The position numbers were made by a program, and so were the translations under genes. Positions 1 to 8,728 of a DNA stretch of 64,000 nt are shown here, piece by piece (the stretch's first letter is position 1; each line of letters starts with the position of its first letter). The notes beneath the pieces were generated by a model. It ran no database searches, was not told where the DNA came from, and was given only the letters and a program-made list of their open reading frames with translations. Source of the DNA: G958295645 sp965242735. Its GTDB lineage: Bacteria > Gemmatimonadota > Gemmatimonadetes > Longimicrobiales > Gaopeijiaceae. The stretch lies in NCBI GenBank assembly GCA_965242735.1, contig OZ251497.1, forward strand, positions 1,364,001 to 1,428,000. The letters run 5' to 3'.

Positions 1-340
1 CGTCGCAGGTGCAAGACGGGTCGCTGTCGTCGCGGTGGCCGTCGTCGGGTGCCTGGGGAGATGTGTCGGCGTGGTGGTGTCCCTCGGGCGCCTGGGAGGA
101 AGCGTGGGCGTGCCGCCCGGTTGGTGCGGTCCCGCGGTGCGCTTCGTGGCCGCCGCGGGCGCCTGCGTTTCCGGCGTGGTGGTGGCACCCGAACATGGCG
201 GCCCCGGGCGCCGTCGCCGGCACGACGAGCAACGCCGCAACGGCCACCGCCAAGCGCCACCCCGTCAGGGTCGCCACCCGGCGAGTCTTCGGCGCACGCT
301 CCAGGGAGGCCCGCTGGCGGAGTCGCGTCCGGGCGCTCAT
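1..340 (-). CDS. His-rich secreted protein, 3' end outside the window
   Basis: Partial gene of unknown function; 113 residues are visible before it runs off the left edge. Read on the minus strand from ATG at 340, a basic N-terminus (MSARTRLRQRASLERAPKTR) is followed by a hydrophobic stretch ending in VVPATAPGAA, a good signal peptide. The next part is rich in His, Asp, Gly and Cys, with HHH clusters, a repeated SxQAPxxGH-type unit, and a CTCD motif at the edge. The composition suggests metal binding outside the cytoplasm, but no family is recognised. It is divergent from the propeller gene at 517. No convincing ribosome binding site was seen, so the start is only likely. Confidence 0.5.
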   Translation of the reverse strand, partial: MSARTRLRQRASLERAPKTRRVATLTGWRLAVAVAALLVVPATAPGAAMFGCHHHAGNAGARGGHEAHRGTAPTGRHAHASSQAPEGHHHADTSPQAPDDGHRDDSDPSCTCD

Positions 341-401
341 GACGAACGGTGCGCGTCGCGGGGCGTGAAGGGGTCACGCCGGACAGTTGGGGTCCGCATG
401 G

Positions 402-432
402 TCATGACGAACAATATAGGTCGTTCGAAAAT
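402..432. promoter_or_regulatory. AT-rich patch between divergent genes
   Basis: This is the only AT-rich stretch between two divergent genes (aacaatatagg). It sits inside a small inverted repeat, CGAAC ... GTTCG. The 11-mer tcatgacgaac at 402 also occurs at 337, where it overlaps the start of the leftward gene. It may carry promoter or operator elements, but no good -35/-10 pair can be assigned. Confidence 0.25.
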
Positions 433-516
433 GGACACGCCCCGAGAGTCCCAATAGGTTGTCGCCTTCGTCCAGGTTGTTGGCTTCGGCCGCTCGTGTC
501 CCTCAGGAGAATCTCA

Positions 517-3500
517 ATGCCCGCCCGATCCATCGCTGTCGCTGCTGCCGCTCCCGCCGCTGCCCCTGCCTCCACGGCCGCTCCGGCGGCGGTAGCTCCT
601 GCTGCCCGTGCCCCGCGCGCCCTGCGTGCCGCCCCTGTCGCCGCCCTTGCAGCCCCCGCCGCCGCGCTGGCCCGCGCAGCCGCCACAGCCCGCGCAGCCG
701 CCCCGGCCCTGGCCGCCACCCTGGCCGCCACGACCCTCGCTGCCGCCCTCTGCCTCCTGCCGCCCCCGCCGCCCCTGGCCGCCCAGGAGGTGCCCGCCTC
801 GGCGCTCGAGGCGATGAAGTTCCGCCATGTCGGGCCGGTGGGGAACCGGGTGACGTCGGTGGCGGGCGTGGCGGGCGATCCGCTGACGTACTACGCGGGC
901 GCGGCGTCGGGCGGGCTGTGGAAGACGGAGGACGGGGGCGTCAACTGGCGGCCGGTCTTCGACGACCAGACGGTGCACGCGATAGGGGAAGTCGCGGTCG
1001 CGCCGTCGGACCCCAACATCGTCTGGGCGGGGACGGGCGAGCCCTTCATCCGCTCCAACGTCTCCATCGGCAACGGGGTCTGGAAGTCGGTGGACGCCGG
1101 CGAGACGTGGACGCACATGGGCCTGGACGGCACCGGGAGGATCAGCCGCGTCGTGGTGCATCCGACGGACCCGGACATCGTGTACGCGGCGGCCGTCGGC
1201 CACGGCTACGCGCCGCAGCCCGAGCGCGGCGTCTACCGGACGCTCGACGGCGGCGCCACCTGGGAGCACGTCCTCTTCGTGGACGAGGAGACCGGCGCCA
1301 GCGACCTGGTCATGGACCCGTCCAACCCGCGCACTCTCTTCGCCGGGACGTGGCAGATCGCCATCCGCACCTGGACGCGCACTTCGGGCGGCCCCGGCAG
1401 CGCCGTTCACGTGTCCCGCGACGCCGGCGCCACGTGGACCCGGCTGGAAGGCCATGGCCTGCCCACCCGCGAGATCGGCAAGATCGCGCTGTGCATGAGC
1501 GCCGCCGACCCGGACCGCGTCTACGCCCTCATCGAGACCGGCGACGGGGTGCCCTGGGAGGGCGGCGACACGGACGGGGGCGAGCTCTGGCGCTCCGACG
1601 ACGGCGGCCGCCAGTGGGCCCTGACCAGCCACGACCGAGACCTCGCCGGCCGCACCGCCTACTACACCCGCTGCGAAGTCAACCCCGACGACGCCGACGA
1701 AGCCTACTTCCTGGCCGCCGCCTACAGCACCACGCTCGACGGCGGCGTCACGTCGTCCGCCGCGCCCTTCCTGCAGGGCCCGGTGTGGGACCATCACGAC
1801 ATGTGGATCGACCCCGAGAACGGCGACCGCCAGATCGTGGCCGGCGACGGCGGCATCGCCATCTCCCGCAACCGCGGCAAGACATGGTACCGCCAGCAGC
1901 TGCCGATTGCCCAGATGTACCATGTCACAGTGGACAACGCCGTCCCCTACAACGTCATGGGCAACCGCCAGGACGGGCCCTCCACGCGGGGACCGAGCAA
2001 CAGCCGGACGGGCGGCCTCTTCCTGGGCGGCATTCCCAGGGGCATGTGGCACACCGTCGGCGGAGGCGAATCCGGGTTCGCCACGCCGGACCCGACCGAC
2101 CCCAACATCGTCTGGTCCAGCGCGTCCGGGGCAGGGGGCGGCGGCGGCATCGTCTCGCGCTGGGACGCGCGCACCCGCCAGTACCGCGAAGTGGAGGTGT
2201 GGCCCGAGTCCACCATCGGCCAGCCCGCCGACAGCTTGCGCTACCGCTTTCAGTGGACTTTCCCGCTGCTCGTCTCCCCCCACGACAACAACACCGTCTA
2301 CGTGACCAGCCAGCACGTGCACCGCACCACCAACGGCGGACAGAGCTGGGACGTGATCAGCCCGGACCTGACCACCAACAACCGGGCCAGGATGGGCATC
2401 AGCGGCGGTCTCACGCCCGACAACATCGGCGTCGAGTACTGCTGCGTCATCTACGCCTTCGACGAGTCGCCCCTGGAGCCCGGCGTCTTCTGGGCCGGCA
2501 CCAACGACGGGCTGATGCACGTCAGCCGCGACGGCGGCGCCACGTGGACCAACGTCACCGACAACCTTCCCGACCTGCCGCCCGACGGCGTGGTGCGCGG
2601 CATCGACGCCTCGCGCCACGCGCCCGGCAAGGCGTACATGGTCGTCGAGCACCACCAAGTCGGCGGATTCGACGCGCATGCCTACCGCACCGACGACTAC
2701 GGCGCAAGCTGGACCAAGATCGTGGACGGCATCGACGACGGCGTGCTGAGCTACACGCGCAGCATCCACGAGGACCCCGTGCGCCCCGGCCTGCTCTATC
2801 TGGGCACCGAGGCGTCGCTGTACGTGTCGTTCGACGACGGCGGCCGCTGGCAGTCGCTGCATACCAACATGCCCCACACGCCCATGTACGGTCTCGTCGT
2901 GCAGGAGCACTTCAACGACCTCGTGATCGGCACCTACGGCCGCGGCTTCTGGATCCTCGACGACGTGACGCCGTTGCAGCAGCTCACCGCCGAAGTCGCG
3001 AGCCGCGCCGCCCATCTCTTCGCCCCGAGGCCCGCCTACCGCTTCCGCCCCGTGTCGGAGCCCTTCGCCATGTTCGACGACCAGTCCGACGGCGAGAACC
3101 CGCCCTACGGCGCCTCGATCAACTATTGGCTGGCCGAGGAGACCGAGGACAGCGTCAAGATCGAGATCGCCAACGCCGCAGGTGAGGTGGTCCGCACGCT
3201 CAACGGCAGCGGCCAGGCTGGCGTGAACCGCGTCTGGTGGGACCTCAACGGCGAGCCCGCCACCGAGATCAAGCTGCGCACCAAGCCTCTCCACGCCGAC
3301 GACATCGACTTGGGTCCCGAGCGCTGGCGTCCCCTTCCGGGCGTGCTGGGCGGCCCCGGCCAAGGCGCGGCGGTGATCCTCCAGCCGCCGGGAGAGTACA
3401 CGGTCGCGCTCAAGTTCGTCGGTGCGGGCAGCGAGGACTCGGACGGCGAAGACGGGGCTTCCGGCGAGGAGTCCGCGGGCGGCCAACCCGCCGCCGGCCA

Positions 3501-4032
3501 GCAGTCGAACCCGCCGGGCTTGGTTCAGACCCTGGAAGTTCGCAAGGACCCGCACTCCGAAGGCACGCTCGCCGACATCCGGTCCCAGCAGTCCATGCTG
3601 GAAGCCGTCCGCGCCGACTACGAGACCGCCGCCGAGCTGGTCAACCGCGTGGAGTGGGTGCGGCGCCAGCTGCGCGACGCGAAGGCCGTGCTGGAGGACC
3701 GGGGCGACGAAGCCTCGCAGGCGCTGGCCGCGGTGGCCGACACGCTGGACCAGCAGCTGATCGAGGCCGAGCAGGGCCTCTTCCAGATGCGGTCGACCGG
3801 CACGGGCCAGGACGGCATCCGCTACCCGACTCGCCTGATCGAGCGTCTGGGCTACCTCTTCACCACCGTGTCGGTGGGCGACTTCCCGCCGACGGACCAG
3901 CAGGGCGAGGTCCACGTCGTGCTCCAGGAACGCCTGGCGCGCATCCGCGACGAGCTGGAGGCCCTGCTGGACGAAGAGCTGGCGGAATTCAACCGGCGGG
4001 TGCAGGCGGCGGGGCTGCGGGTGATTTCGTGA
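517..4032 (+). CDS. Exported VPS10/sortilin-like BNR-repeat beta-propeller protein
   Basis: 1171-residue protein. ATG at 517 is chosen because AGGAG lies 8 bases upstream; the open frame reaches back to 349 without coding character. The first ~90 residues are almost pure Ala/Pro and end in a hydrophobic segment and a PLAAQE cleavage-like site, so export is likely. The mature part has repeated Asp-box (BNR) units such as GGLWKTEDGG, GVWKSVDAGETW, VHVSRDAGATW and LMHVSRDGGATW, typical of VPS10/sialidase-like propellers. The last ~100 residues are charged and probably coiled coil. Proteins of this type are often called glycosyl hydrolases, but catalytic residues cannot be assigned here. A role in extracellular binding or degradation is inference. 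Confidence 0.85.
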   Translation: MPARSIAVAAAAPAAAPASTAAPAAVAPAARAPRALRAAPVAALAAPAAALARAAATARAAAPALAATLAATTLAAALCLLPPPPPLAAQEVPASALEAMKFRHVGPVGNRVTSVAGVAGDPLTYYAGAASGGLWKTEDGGVNWRPVFDDQTVHAIGEVAVAPSDPNIVWAGTGEPFIRSNVSIGNGVWKSVDAGETWTHMGLDGTGRISRVVVHPTDPDIVYAAAVGHGYAPQPERGVYRTLDGGATWEHVLFVDEETGASDLVMDPSNPRTLFAGTWQIAIRTWTRTSGGPGSAVHVSRDAGATWTRLEGHGLPTREIGKIALCMSAADPDRVYALIETGDGVPWEGGDTDGGELWRSDDGGRQWALTSHDRDLAGRTAYYTRCEVNPDDADEAYFLAAAYSTTLDGGVTSSAAPFLQGPVWDHHDMWIDPENGDRQIVAGDGGIAISRNRGKTWYRQQLPIAQMYHVTVDNAVPYNVMGNRQDGPSTRGPSNSRTGGLFLGGIPRGMWHTVGGGESGFATPDPTDPNIVWSSASGAGGGGGIVSRWDARTRQYREVEVWPESTIGQPADSLRYRFQWTFPLLVSPHDNNTVYVTSQHVHRTTNGGQSWDVISPDLTTNNRARMGISGGLTPDNIGVEYCCVIYAFDESPLEPGVFWAGTNDGLMHVSRDGGATWTNVTDNLPDLPPDGVVRGIDASRHAPGKAYMVVEHHQVGGFDAHAYRTDDYGASWTKIVDGIDDGVLSYTRSIHEDPVRPGLLYLGTEASLYVSFDDGGRWQSLHTNMPHTPMYGLVVQEHFNDLVIGTYGRGFWILDDVTPLQQLTAEVASRAAHLFAPRPAYRFRPVSEPFAMFDDQSDGENPPYGASINYWLAEETEDSVKIEIANAAGEVVRTLNGSGQAGVNRVWWDLNGEPATEIKLRTKPLHADDIDLGPERWRPLPGVLGGPGQGAAVILQPPGEYTVALKFVGAGSEDSDGEDGASGEESAGGQPAAGQQSNPPGLVQTLEVRKDPHSEGTLADIRSQQSMLEAVRADYETAAELVNRVEWVRRQLRDAKAVLEDRGDEASQALAAVADTLDQQLIEAEQGLFQMRSTGTGQDGIRYPTRLIERLGYLFTTVSVGDFPPTDQQGEVHVVLQERLARIRDELEALLDEELAEFNRRVQAAGLRVIS

Positions 4033-4042
4033 GGCGAGAACG

Positions 4043-4853
4043 ATGACCGAACGCAAGGACGCGGCCGAGCGGAGTTCCCAAGGCGGAATCTTCTCCGTCC
4101 ATGGCTCTTCCTAGCGGCGGCGGCTCAGGGAGCGTGTGCGGACGGTCTGCCGCCGTCGTTTCCGTTTGCGGCGGAGGCGGGCGCAGTAGCGGCGTTCTCC
4201 GACGTCTTCGAAGTTGTGGACACGGTGGCCCTGGAGGAAAGGGACGACGTGATCATTGCCAATCCTACCGTGACGTTCGACGGCGAGCACTTGGTGATGA
4301 GCGACATGTACGCCTTCCAAGCACGCGTGTACGCGACGAGCGGCGAGCTCTTGTGGGCAGGGGGGGCGCCAGGGAAGCGGGCCTGGGGAATTCGAGGGTC
4401 CGGTGATGGCCCAGCGCGATCGGGCAGGGCGGATCGTCGTGCTTGATCTGACTCTAGCGAGAGCGACCACCTTCGACTTGGTTGCCGGAACCGAGCCCGA
4501 AGTCGTCGACATCCCGTTCGTCATGACGGACCAGTGGGACCTGGCTGATGGACGGAAACTTGTGGCCGGAACTCATCTCTCGTCGGAGTCGGCGGACAGA
4601 TCGCAACCTCTCGTATCGCAACCTCTCTTGCATGGAAGGCGGAGACTTGGCAGTTCGGATACAGACCATGGGATGGGAAACGCGGGAATTCACATATTAC
4701 CTGGCAATAATTGATCGGGAAGGAAATGCCAAAGCGCTGTTGAGCAACACGCCGCGACTTTTCGTCGTCGGCAATGACTTGTTCTATTTCCAAAACCCCG
4801 ACCACATGGAGCCGAACCAGTGGATCGTAGCGCGTCTCCGGGGTGGGGTGTGA
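4043..4853 (+). pseudogene. Six-bladed beta-propeller protein, broken by at least three frameshifts
   Basis: Three reading frames carry successive pieces of one protein. ATG 4043 follows a ribosome-site-like AGGCGAGA. A shift near 4085-4100 leads into a signal-peptide-like segment (LLRPWLFLAAAAQGACA) and a propeller blade with VTFDGEHLVMSDMY. A second shift lies at the G7 run 4360-4366, after which GSGPGEFEGP, a typical six-bladed-propeller turn, appears. A third shift near 4555-4600 leads into the C-terminal blade ending RLRGGV. Either the gene is decayed or the assembly has homopolymer errors; three shifts favour decay. It follows the VPS10-like gene by 10 bases. Function unknown. Confidence 0.6.
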
Positions 4854-4934
4854 GCTTGTCCTCGTATTGAAGAATTCCTGACGGCAACCAGCCTGGAAGA
4901 GCGGCAAGTGAAGTTGCCCGGTTTGGTGGACGGG

Positions 4935-5040
4935 TAAGCGGCCGACGCGCCTCGGACCGACGCGCTCGCCCCAGGCCTTGAGGTCGGCGTAAGATGCGCG
5001 GCCGGCCGTACGTCCGCCGGCTCGCTTCCCAGCTGCGGCG
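4935..5040 (-). pseudogene. Fragment of a second IS3-family transposase
   Basis: About 105 bases on the minus strand encode SWEASRRTYGRPRI (4995-5034) and, in another frame, YADLKAWGERVGPRRVGRL (4935-4990). Together these match the segment SWENSRRTYGRRRI...GERVSPKRIARL of the intact transposase next door. It is a diverged, frameshifted remnant of a related element, not a piece of the neighbouring copy. The remaining bases of the 4854-5156 gap show no recognisable gene. Confidence 0.6.
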
Positions 5041-5156
5041 TACGAAGACGCGGTTTGCATGCCCCGAACGGAAGGCGCCGGGGAGAGCGAGCGGGCAAGA
5101 GGGCGCCCTGGCGCTCCCCGGGCAGTGCGGGCATGCGGGTCGGGCGGCTACTCCGT

Positions 5157-6332
5157 TCAGGGCCTGTCGGCATCCTTCTGCCGATGGCGGCGCTCGTAAA
5201 GCGCGGGCGAATCGTAGCCGAGGGCGGAATGGCGGCGACGCGGATTGTAGAAGTGCTCGATGAAGTCGCCGATGGCCGACCGTGCGGCGGCTGGGCTTGC
5301 AAACCGGCACCGGGAGAGCAACTCCCGATTCAGCGTGGCGAAGAAGCTCTCGCACATGGCGTTGTCGTAGGGGGAGCCTGTTTCGCCCGTCGACGCACGG
5401 ACGTGCGCGGCCCGGCATTGGTCGCCGAAGGCGCGGGACGTGTATTGGCTTCCGCGATCAGAGTGGTGGACGACGCCCGCAGGTCGCCGAAGGGCGACGG
5501 CCAGGGCGAGGGCCCTCTCCACGAGTTCGGATCGAGCGTGCGTCTCGGCCGCCCAGCCGACGATCATCCGACTCCAGGCGTCCAGGACCACGGCTAGGTA
5601 CACCCGCCCGGCTCGCGTCCAAATCTGAGCGATGTCGGCAAGCCAGAGTTCGTCGCGACCGGAGACACGAAAATCTCGCTTGACTAAGTCCGGGGCAGAG
5701 CGGAGAGCCGTGCTCCGGCGTGGTGCGGCCGTCTTGCTACGGGCGTGGTTGGCTCCGCTGATGCCCAGTTCCTGCATGAGCCGGGCGATACGCTTCGGCG
5801 ACACCCTCTCGCCTTGGCTCGCCAGGTCGGCGTGGATGCGCCGTCGCCCGTACGTCCGTCGGCTGTTCTCCCAGCTGACGGACACTTTGCGCCGTAGAAC
5901 CGCGTCTCGTCTCGCCCGGTCGGATGGCGGTCGGCTCAGCCAAGCGTAGAAGCCGCTCGACGAGCAGCCCAGCACACGGCACATGGCGCGAACCGGAAGA
6001 ACGTCGCTGTGGGCCCTGACGAATGCGAACCCGTCCCTTGCGGCGGCGAGTCGATTCGCCTGACGCCAGCGCCTAGCTGCCAGGAGAATGTCGCGTTCAA
6101 GGCGGACTCGACGGAGTTCCCGTCGCAACGAGCGCAGATCGGTTCGTCGGTCCGCTTCACCGTCTCCGAGTTGACAGCCGCCGTCGAGTTCGGCCCGGAG
6201 CAGCCATTCGCGGAGCGTCTCCGCCGACGGCTCGAGATGGCGGGCCAGAGCCTCGGGCGACAACCCCGAGCGACGCGCCAGTGCGACGATCTCCGCACGA
6301 TACTCCGTCGTGTACCGGATGTGTTCCTGCAT
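5157..6332 (-). CDS. IS3-family transposase, OrfA and OrfB in one frame
   Basis: 391 residues starting MQEHIRYTTEYRAEIVALARR. The N-terminal ~100 residues are the helix-turn-helix and leucine-zipper OrfA part. From about residue 100 comes the OrfB part: a second helix-turn-helix (SRRTYGRRRIHADL), then the rve integrase fold with the DDE triad visible as LADIAQI, HHSDRGSQYTS and NAMCESFFATLN. Most IS3 members join OrfA and OrfB by programmed frameshifting; here the frame is continuous. ATG 6332 is preferred because upstream codons of the longer open frame run into CRISPR repeats. The gene looks intact, so the element may still be active. Confidence 0.85.
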   Translation of the reverse strand: MQEHIRYTTEYRAEIVALARRSGLSPEALARHLEPSAETLREWLLRAELDGGCQLGDGEADRRTDLRSLRRELRRVRLERDILLAARRWRQANRLAAARDGFAFVRAHSDVLPVRAMCRVLGCSSSGFYAWLSRPPSDRARRDAVLRRKVSVSWENSRRTYGRRRIHADLASQGERVSPKRIARLMQELGISGANHARSKTAAPRRSTALRSAPDLVKRDFRVSGRDELWLADIAQIWTRAGRVYLAVVLDAWSRMIVGWAAETHARSELVERALALAVALRRPAGVVHHSDRGSQYTSRAFGDQCRAAHVRASTGETGSPYDNAMCESFFATLNRELLSRCRFASPAAARSAIGDFIEHFYNPRRRHSALGYDSPALYERRHRQKDADRP

Positions 6333-6391
6333 CGTGGACCCGCTCCCTTCGTCACGTTGGTGGATGTGTCCACGATAGCGGGGCCATTCCA
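5157..6391 (-). mobile_element. IS3-family insertion sequence at the array trailer
   Basis: Element defined by the transposase gene. Its upstream terminus appears to lie at 6391: read on the minus strand from there, the sequence begins TGGAATGGCCCCGC, like the TGG..CCCC ends of IS2/IS51-type members of IS3. The other terminus was not identified; a weak candidate (TGCATGCCCCGAAC) starts near 5057. Position 6391 is exactly the base before the first CRISPR repeat core, so the element abuts or truncates the leader-distal end of the array. Confidence 0.55.
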
Positions 6392-8211
6392 CTTCAATGA
6401 GGCCCCGGCGGGGAGGCCGGGGAAGGGTGGCTGGATGGGACGCTCTCCCCGCGAGGCCTACAGGCTTCAATGAGGCCCCGGCGGGGAGGCCGGGGAAGGG
6501 AACACCTTGCCTTCCCACACGCCGCCGAGCCCGGGTCCGCTTCAATGAGGCCCCGGCGGGGAGGCCGGGGAAGGGACCGATGAGCGGCCGGCCGATGAAC
6601 CGCTGCCCGTGGTGGCTTCAATGAGGCCCCGGCGGGGAGGCCGGGGAAGGGACGGCGCCTCCGGCGTCGGTCACGCGGGCGGTGAAGTTGGCTTCAATGA
6701 GGCCCCGGCGGGGAGGCCGGGGAAGGGGCCGTACACCGACACGTTCGGCAACCGCGTGCACCAGTTGCTTCAATGAGGCCCCGGCGGGGAGGCCGGGGAA
6801 GGGAACCGAGACGCCCGAGAGGGCAAGGAGACGAAATGGGCTTCAATGAGGCCCCGGCGGGGAGGCCGGGGAAGGGACAGGCGTCCGCCGCTCCGGCGTC
6901 GGCGTGGAGCTCGCTTCAATGAGGCCCCGGCGGGGAGGCCGGGGAAGGGGTCAACAGTCGAAGGTAACACCGCGCGCGCTTCATCGGCTTCAATGAGGCC
7001 CCGGCGGGGAGGCCGGGGAAGGGCGGGCTCCGTGTCAGGAGAGGCGGGCTCCGTGTCAGGCTTCAATGAGGCCCCGGCGGGGAGGCCGGGGAAGGGTTCG
7101 AGCGCGCGGAGGCGGAGAAGGTGGTCGAGGCGCTTCAATGAGGCCCCGGCGGGGAGGCCGGGGAAGGGCATCGCCTGCGTTTTGCGGTCGACCCAGACGG
7201 CGTAGCTTCAATGAGGCCCCGGCGGGGAGGCCGGGGAAGGACCGAGACGCCCGAGAGGGCAAGGAGACAGACAGATGGCTTCAATGAGGCCCCGGCGGGG
7301 AGGCCGGGGAAGGTGGCGAACGGCCGGTGCCGCATGGTCCTGTCGTTCACGCTTCAATGAGGCCCCGGCGGGGAGGCCGGGGAAGGCACGCTGTCCCAGA
7401 CGCCCCAGCCGCCCTTCACGGGATGCTTCAATGAGGCCCCGGCGGGGAGGCCGGGGAAGGGGCCTCCGCGCTCCCCTCCCAGTACCGCTTCTTGGAGCTT
7501 CAATGAGGCCCCGGCGGGGAGGCCGGGGAAGGGCTCGCGGCTGTCCCCGTCAGCTGGTACTCGGCGATCGCTTCAATGAGGCCCCGGCGGGGAGGCCGGG
7601 GAAGGCCAGAGCTCCCAGGTGTCGGCTCGGCGCCGGACGGCGCTTCAATGAGGCCCCGGCGGGGAGGCCGGGGAAGGCGCACGTCGAACTGCAACGTGCC
7701 GCGCCCCACGTTCGGCTTCAATGAGGCCCCGGCGGGGAGGCCGGGGAAGGTGCTTACTTTGCAGCAATCGAAAGCATGGTCAACGACGGCTTCAATGAGG
7801 CCCCGGCGGGGAGGCCGGGGAAGGACCCGGGATGGCCTGACCGAGAACTCGCTGGCTGCCATGCTTCAATGAGGCCCCGGCGGGGAGGCCGGGGAAGGTC
7901 CCCGCGCACCTCCGGGGCGCGGAAGACGCCGAGCGCGCTTCAATGAGGCCCCGGCGGGGAGGCCGGGGAAGGCAGCGTGAGGGCGTGCTTGAATGCGACG
8001 TCGCTCGGGCTTCAATGAGGCCCCGGCGGGGAGGCCGGGGAAGGACAGCGCCCGCACGAACTCGAGCATCTTGTCCATGACCGGCTTCAATGAGGCCCCG
8101 GCGGGGAGGCCGGGGAAGGCAAGGAAGGCGAGTGGGCGACGCTGGGGCAGTACGACAGCTTCAATACGCTGGACAGCTTCAATGAGGCCCCGGCGGGGAG
8201 GCCGGGGAAGG
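6391..8211 (-). CRISPR. CRISPR array, 25 repeats and 24 spacers
   Basis: Repeat cores start at 6392, 6465, 6540, 6616, 6692, 6768, 6841, 6914, 6988, 7061, 7133, 7206, 7279, 7352, 7426, 7498, 7571, 7643, 7716, 7790, 7864, 7938, 8010, 8085 and 8177. The 36-base plus-strand unit begins GCTTCAATGAGGCCCCGG and ends GAGGCCGGGGAAGG. Spacing is 72-76 bases except the last interval of 92. Read on the minus strand, the unit contains the hairpin CCCCGGC/GCCGGGG and ends ATTGAAGC, the usual 8-base crRNA 5' handle. Transcription is therefore leftward from the cas2 side, and the newest spacers are near 8177. Repeats are nearly invariant; the terminal one lacks its outermost G where the IS begins. Confidence 0.97.
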
Positions 8212-8427
8212 ACACCCATTCCCAAGTCCTTCCGGGCCAAGGACTTCCGGCCCGCTTTGCGACTGATCCGCCGTGCGCGGCCAGCCGCGACCGTCGAACC
8301 ATACATCCTCAGACCTGTGTTGTCAATCAACGTCGTTGCTCCAGCGGGGCGAAGGGCCGATTCGACCGGTGGCCGGGTTTTCGTCGGCGCCGGAGCGGTC
8401 GCGGGGGCGGCGGCGGGGCTGGGCGGC
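8212..8427 (-). promoter_or_regulatory. CRISPR leader
   Basis: The 216 bases between the cas2 stop and the first repeat have no gene. They lie on the side from which the array must be transcribed, as judged by the ATTGAAGC handle. The part nearest the array includes the palindrome-like pair AAGTCCTTCCGG / CCAAGGACTTCCGG (about 8222-8250). It presumably holds the array promoter and integration signals, although the cas operon could also read through. Confidence 0.6.
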
Positions 8428-8721
8428 CTACACGACGGTGGCTTCGCGCTTGGGGGCATGGTAGCTCTTTCCTAGGCTTTCGACCAGGGGTTCCACGTTG
8501 TCTGCCGGTCCCATGTCGAGGATCAGCACGTGATCTTCCTTGGAGTCGATCAGGTCGGTCAGGCGGCTGGCCATCTCGGCCCTTCGCCTGCCGGTCAATC
8601 TGCACTGGAAGACCGAGAGCTGCAACCAGTGGCCGTAGCCCTTCATCGTCCCGAACACGCGCTGCCACCGCTTTGGGTCGGCGATGTCGTAGGCGACGAC
8701 ATATAGGCGTTCCCTGGCCAT
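8428..8721 (-). CDS. cas2: CRISPR-associated endonuclease Cas2
   Basis: 97 residues, normal length for Cas2. The first strand MARERLYVVAYDIADPKRW carries the metal-site Asp of the ferredoxin fold, followed by the usual VFGTMKGYGHWLQLSVFQCRL helix and strand. Cas2 bridges two Cas1 dimers in the spacer-integration complex. It starts 7 bases after the cas4-cas1 stop and is the last gene before the leader. Confidence 0.95.
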   Translation of the reverse strand: MARERLYVVAYDIADPKRWQRVFGTMKGYGHWLQLSVFQCRLTGRRRAEMASRLTDLIDSKEDHVLILDMGPADNVEPLVESLGKSYHAPKREATVV

Positions 8722-8728
8722 CCGCGCC

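Noticed and set aside
514..4056. 1180-codon minus-strand open frame
   Set aside because: Antisense shadow of the VPS10-like gene in GC-rich DNA; no domain motifs and no ribosome site.
8222..8302. Small open frames in the leader
   Set aside because: They overlap the terminal repeat and have no recognisable product; the position fits a CRISPR leader.
6394..8475. Many open frames through the CRISPR array giving repeated FNEAPAGRPGKG-type peptides
   Set aside because: They are translations of the 36-base repeat in several frames; a repeat plus spacer is not a gene.
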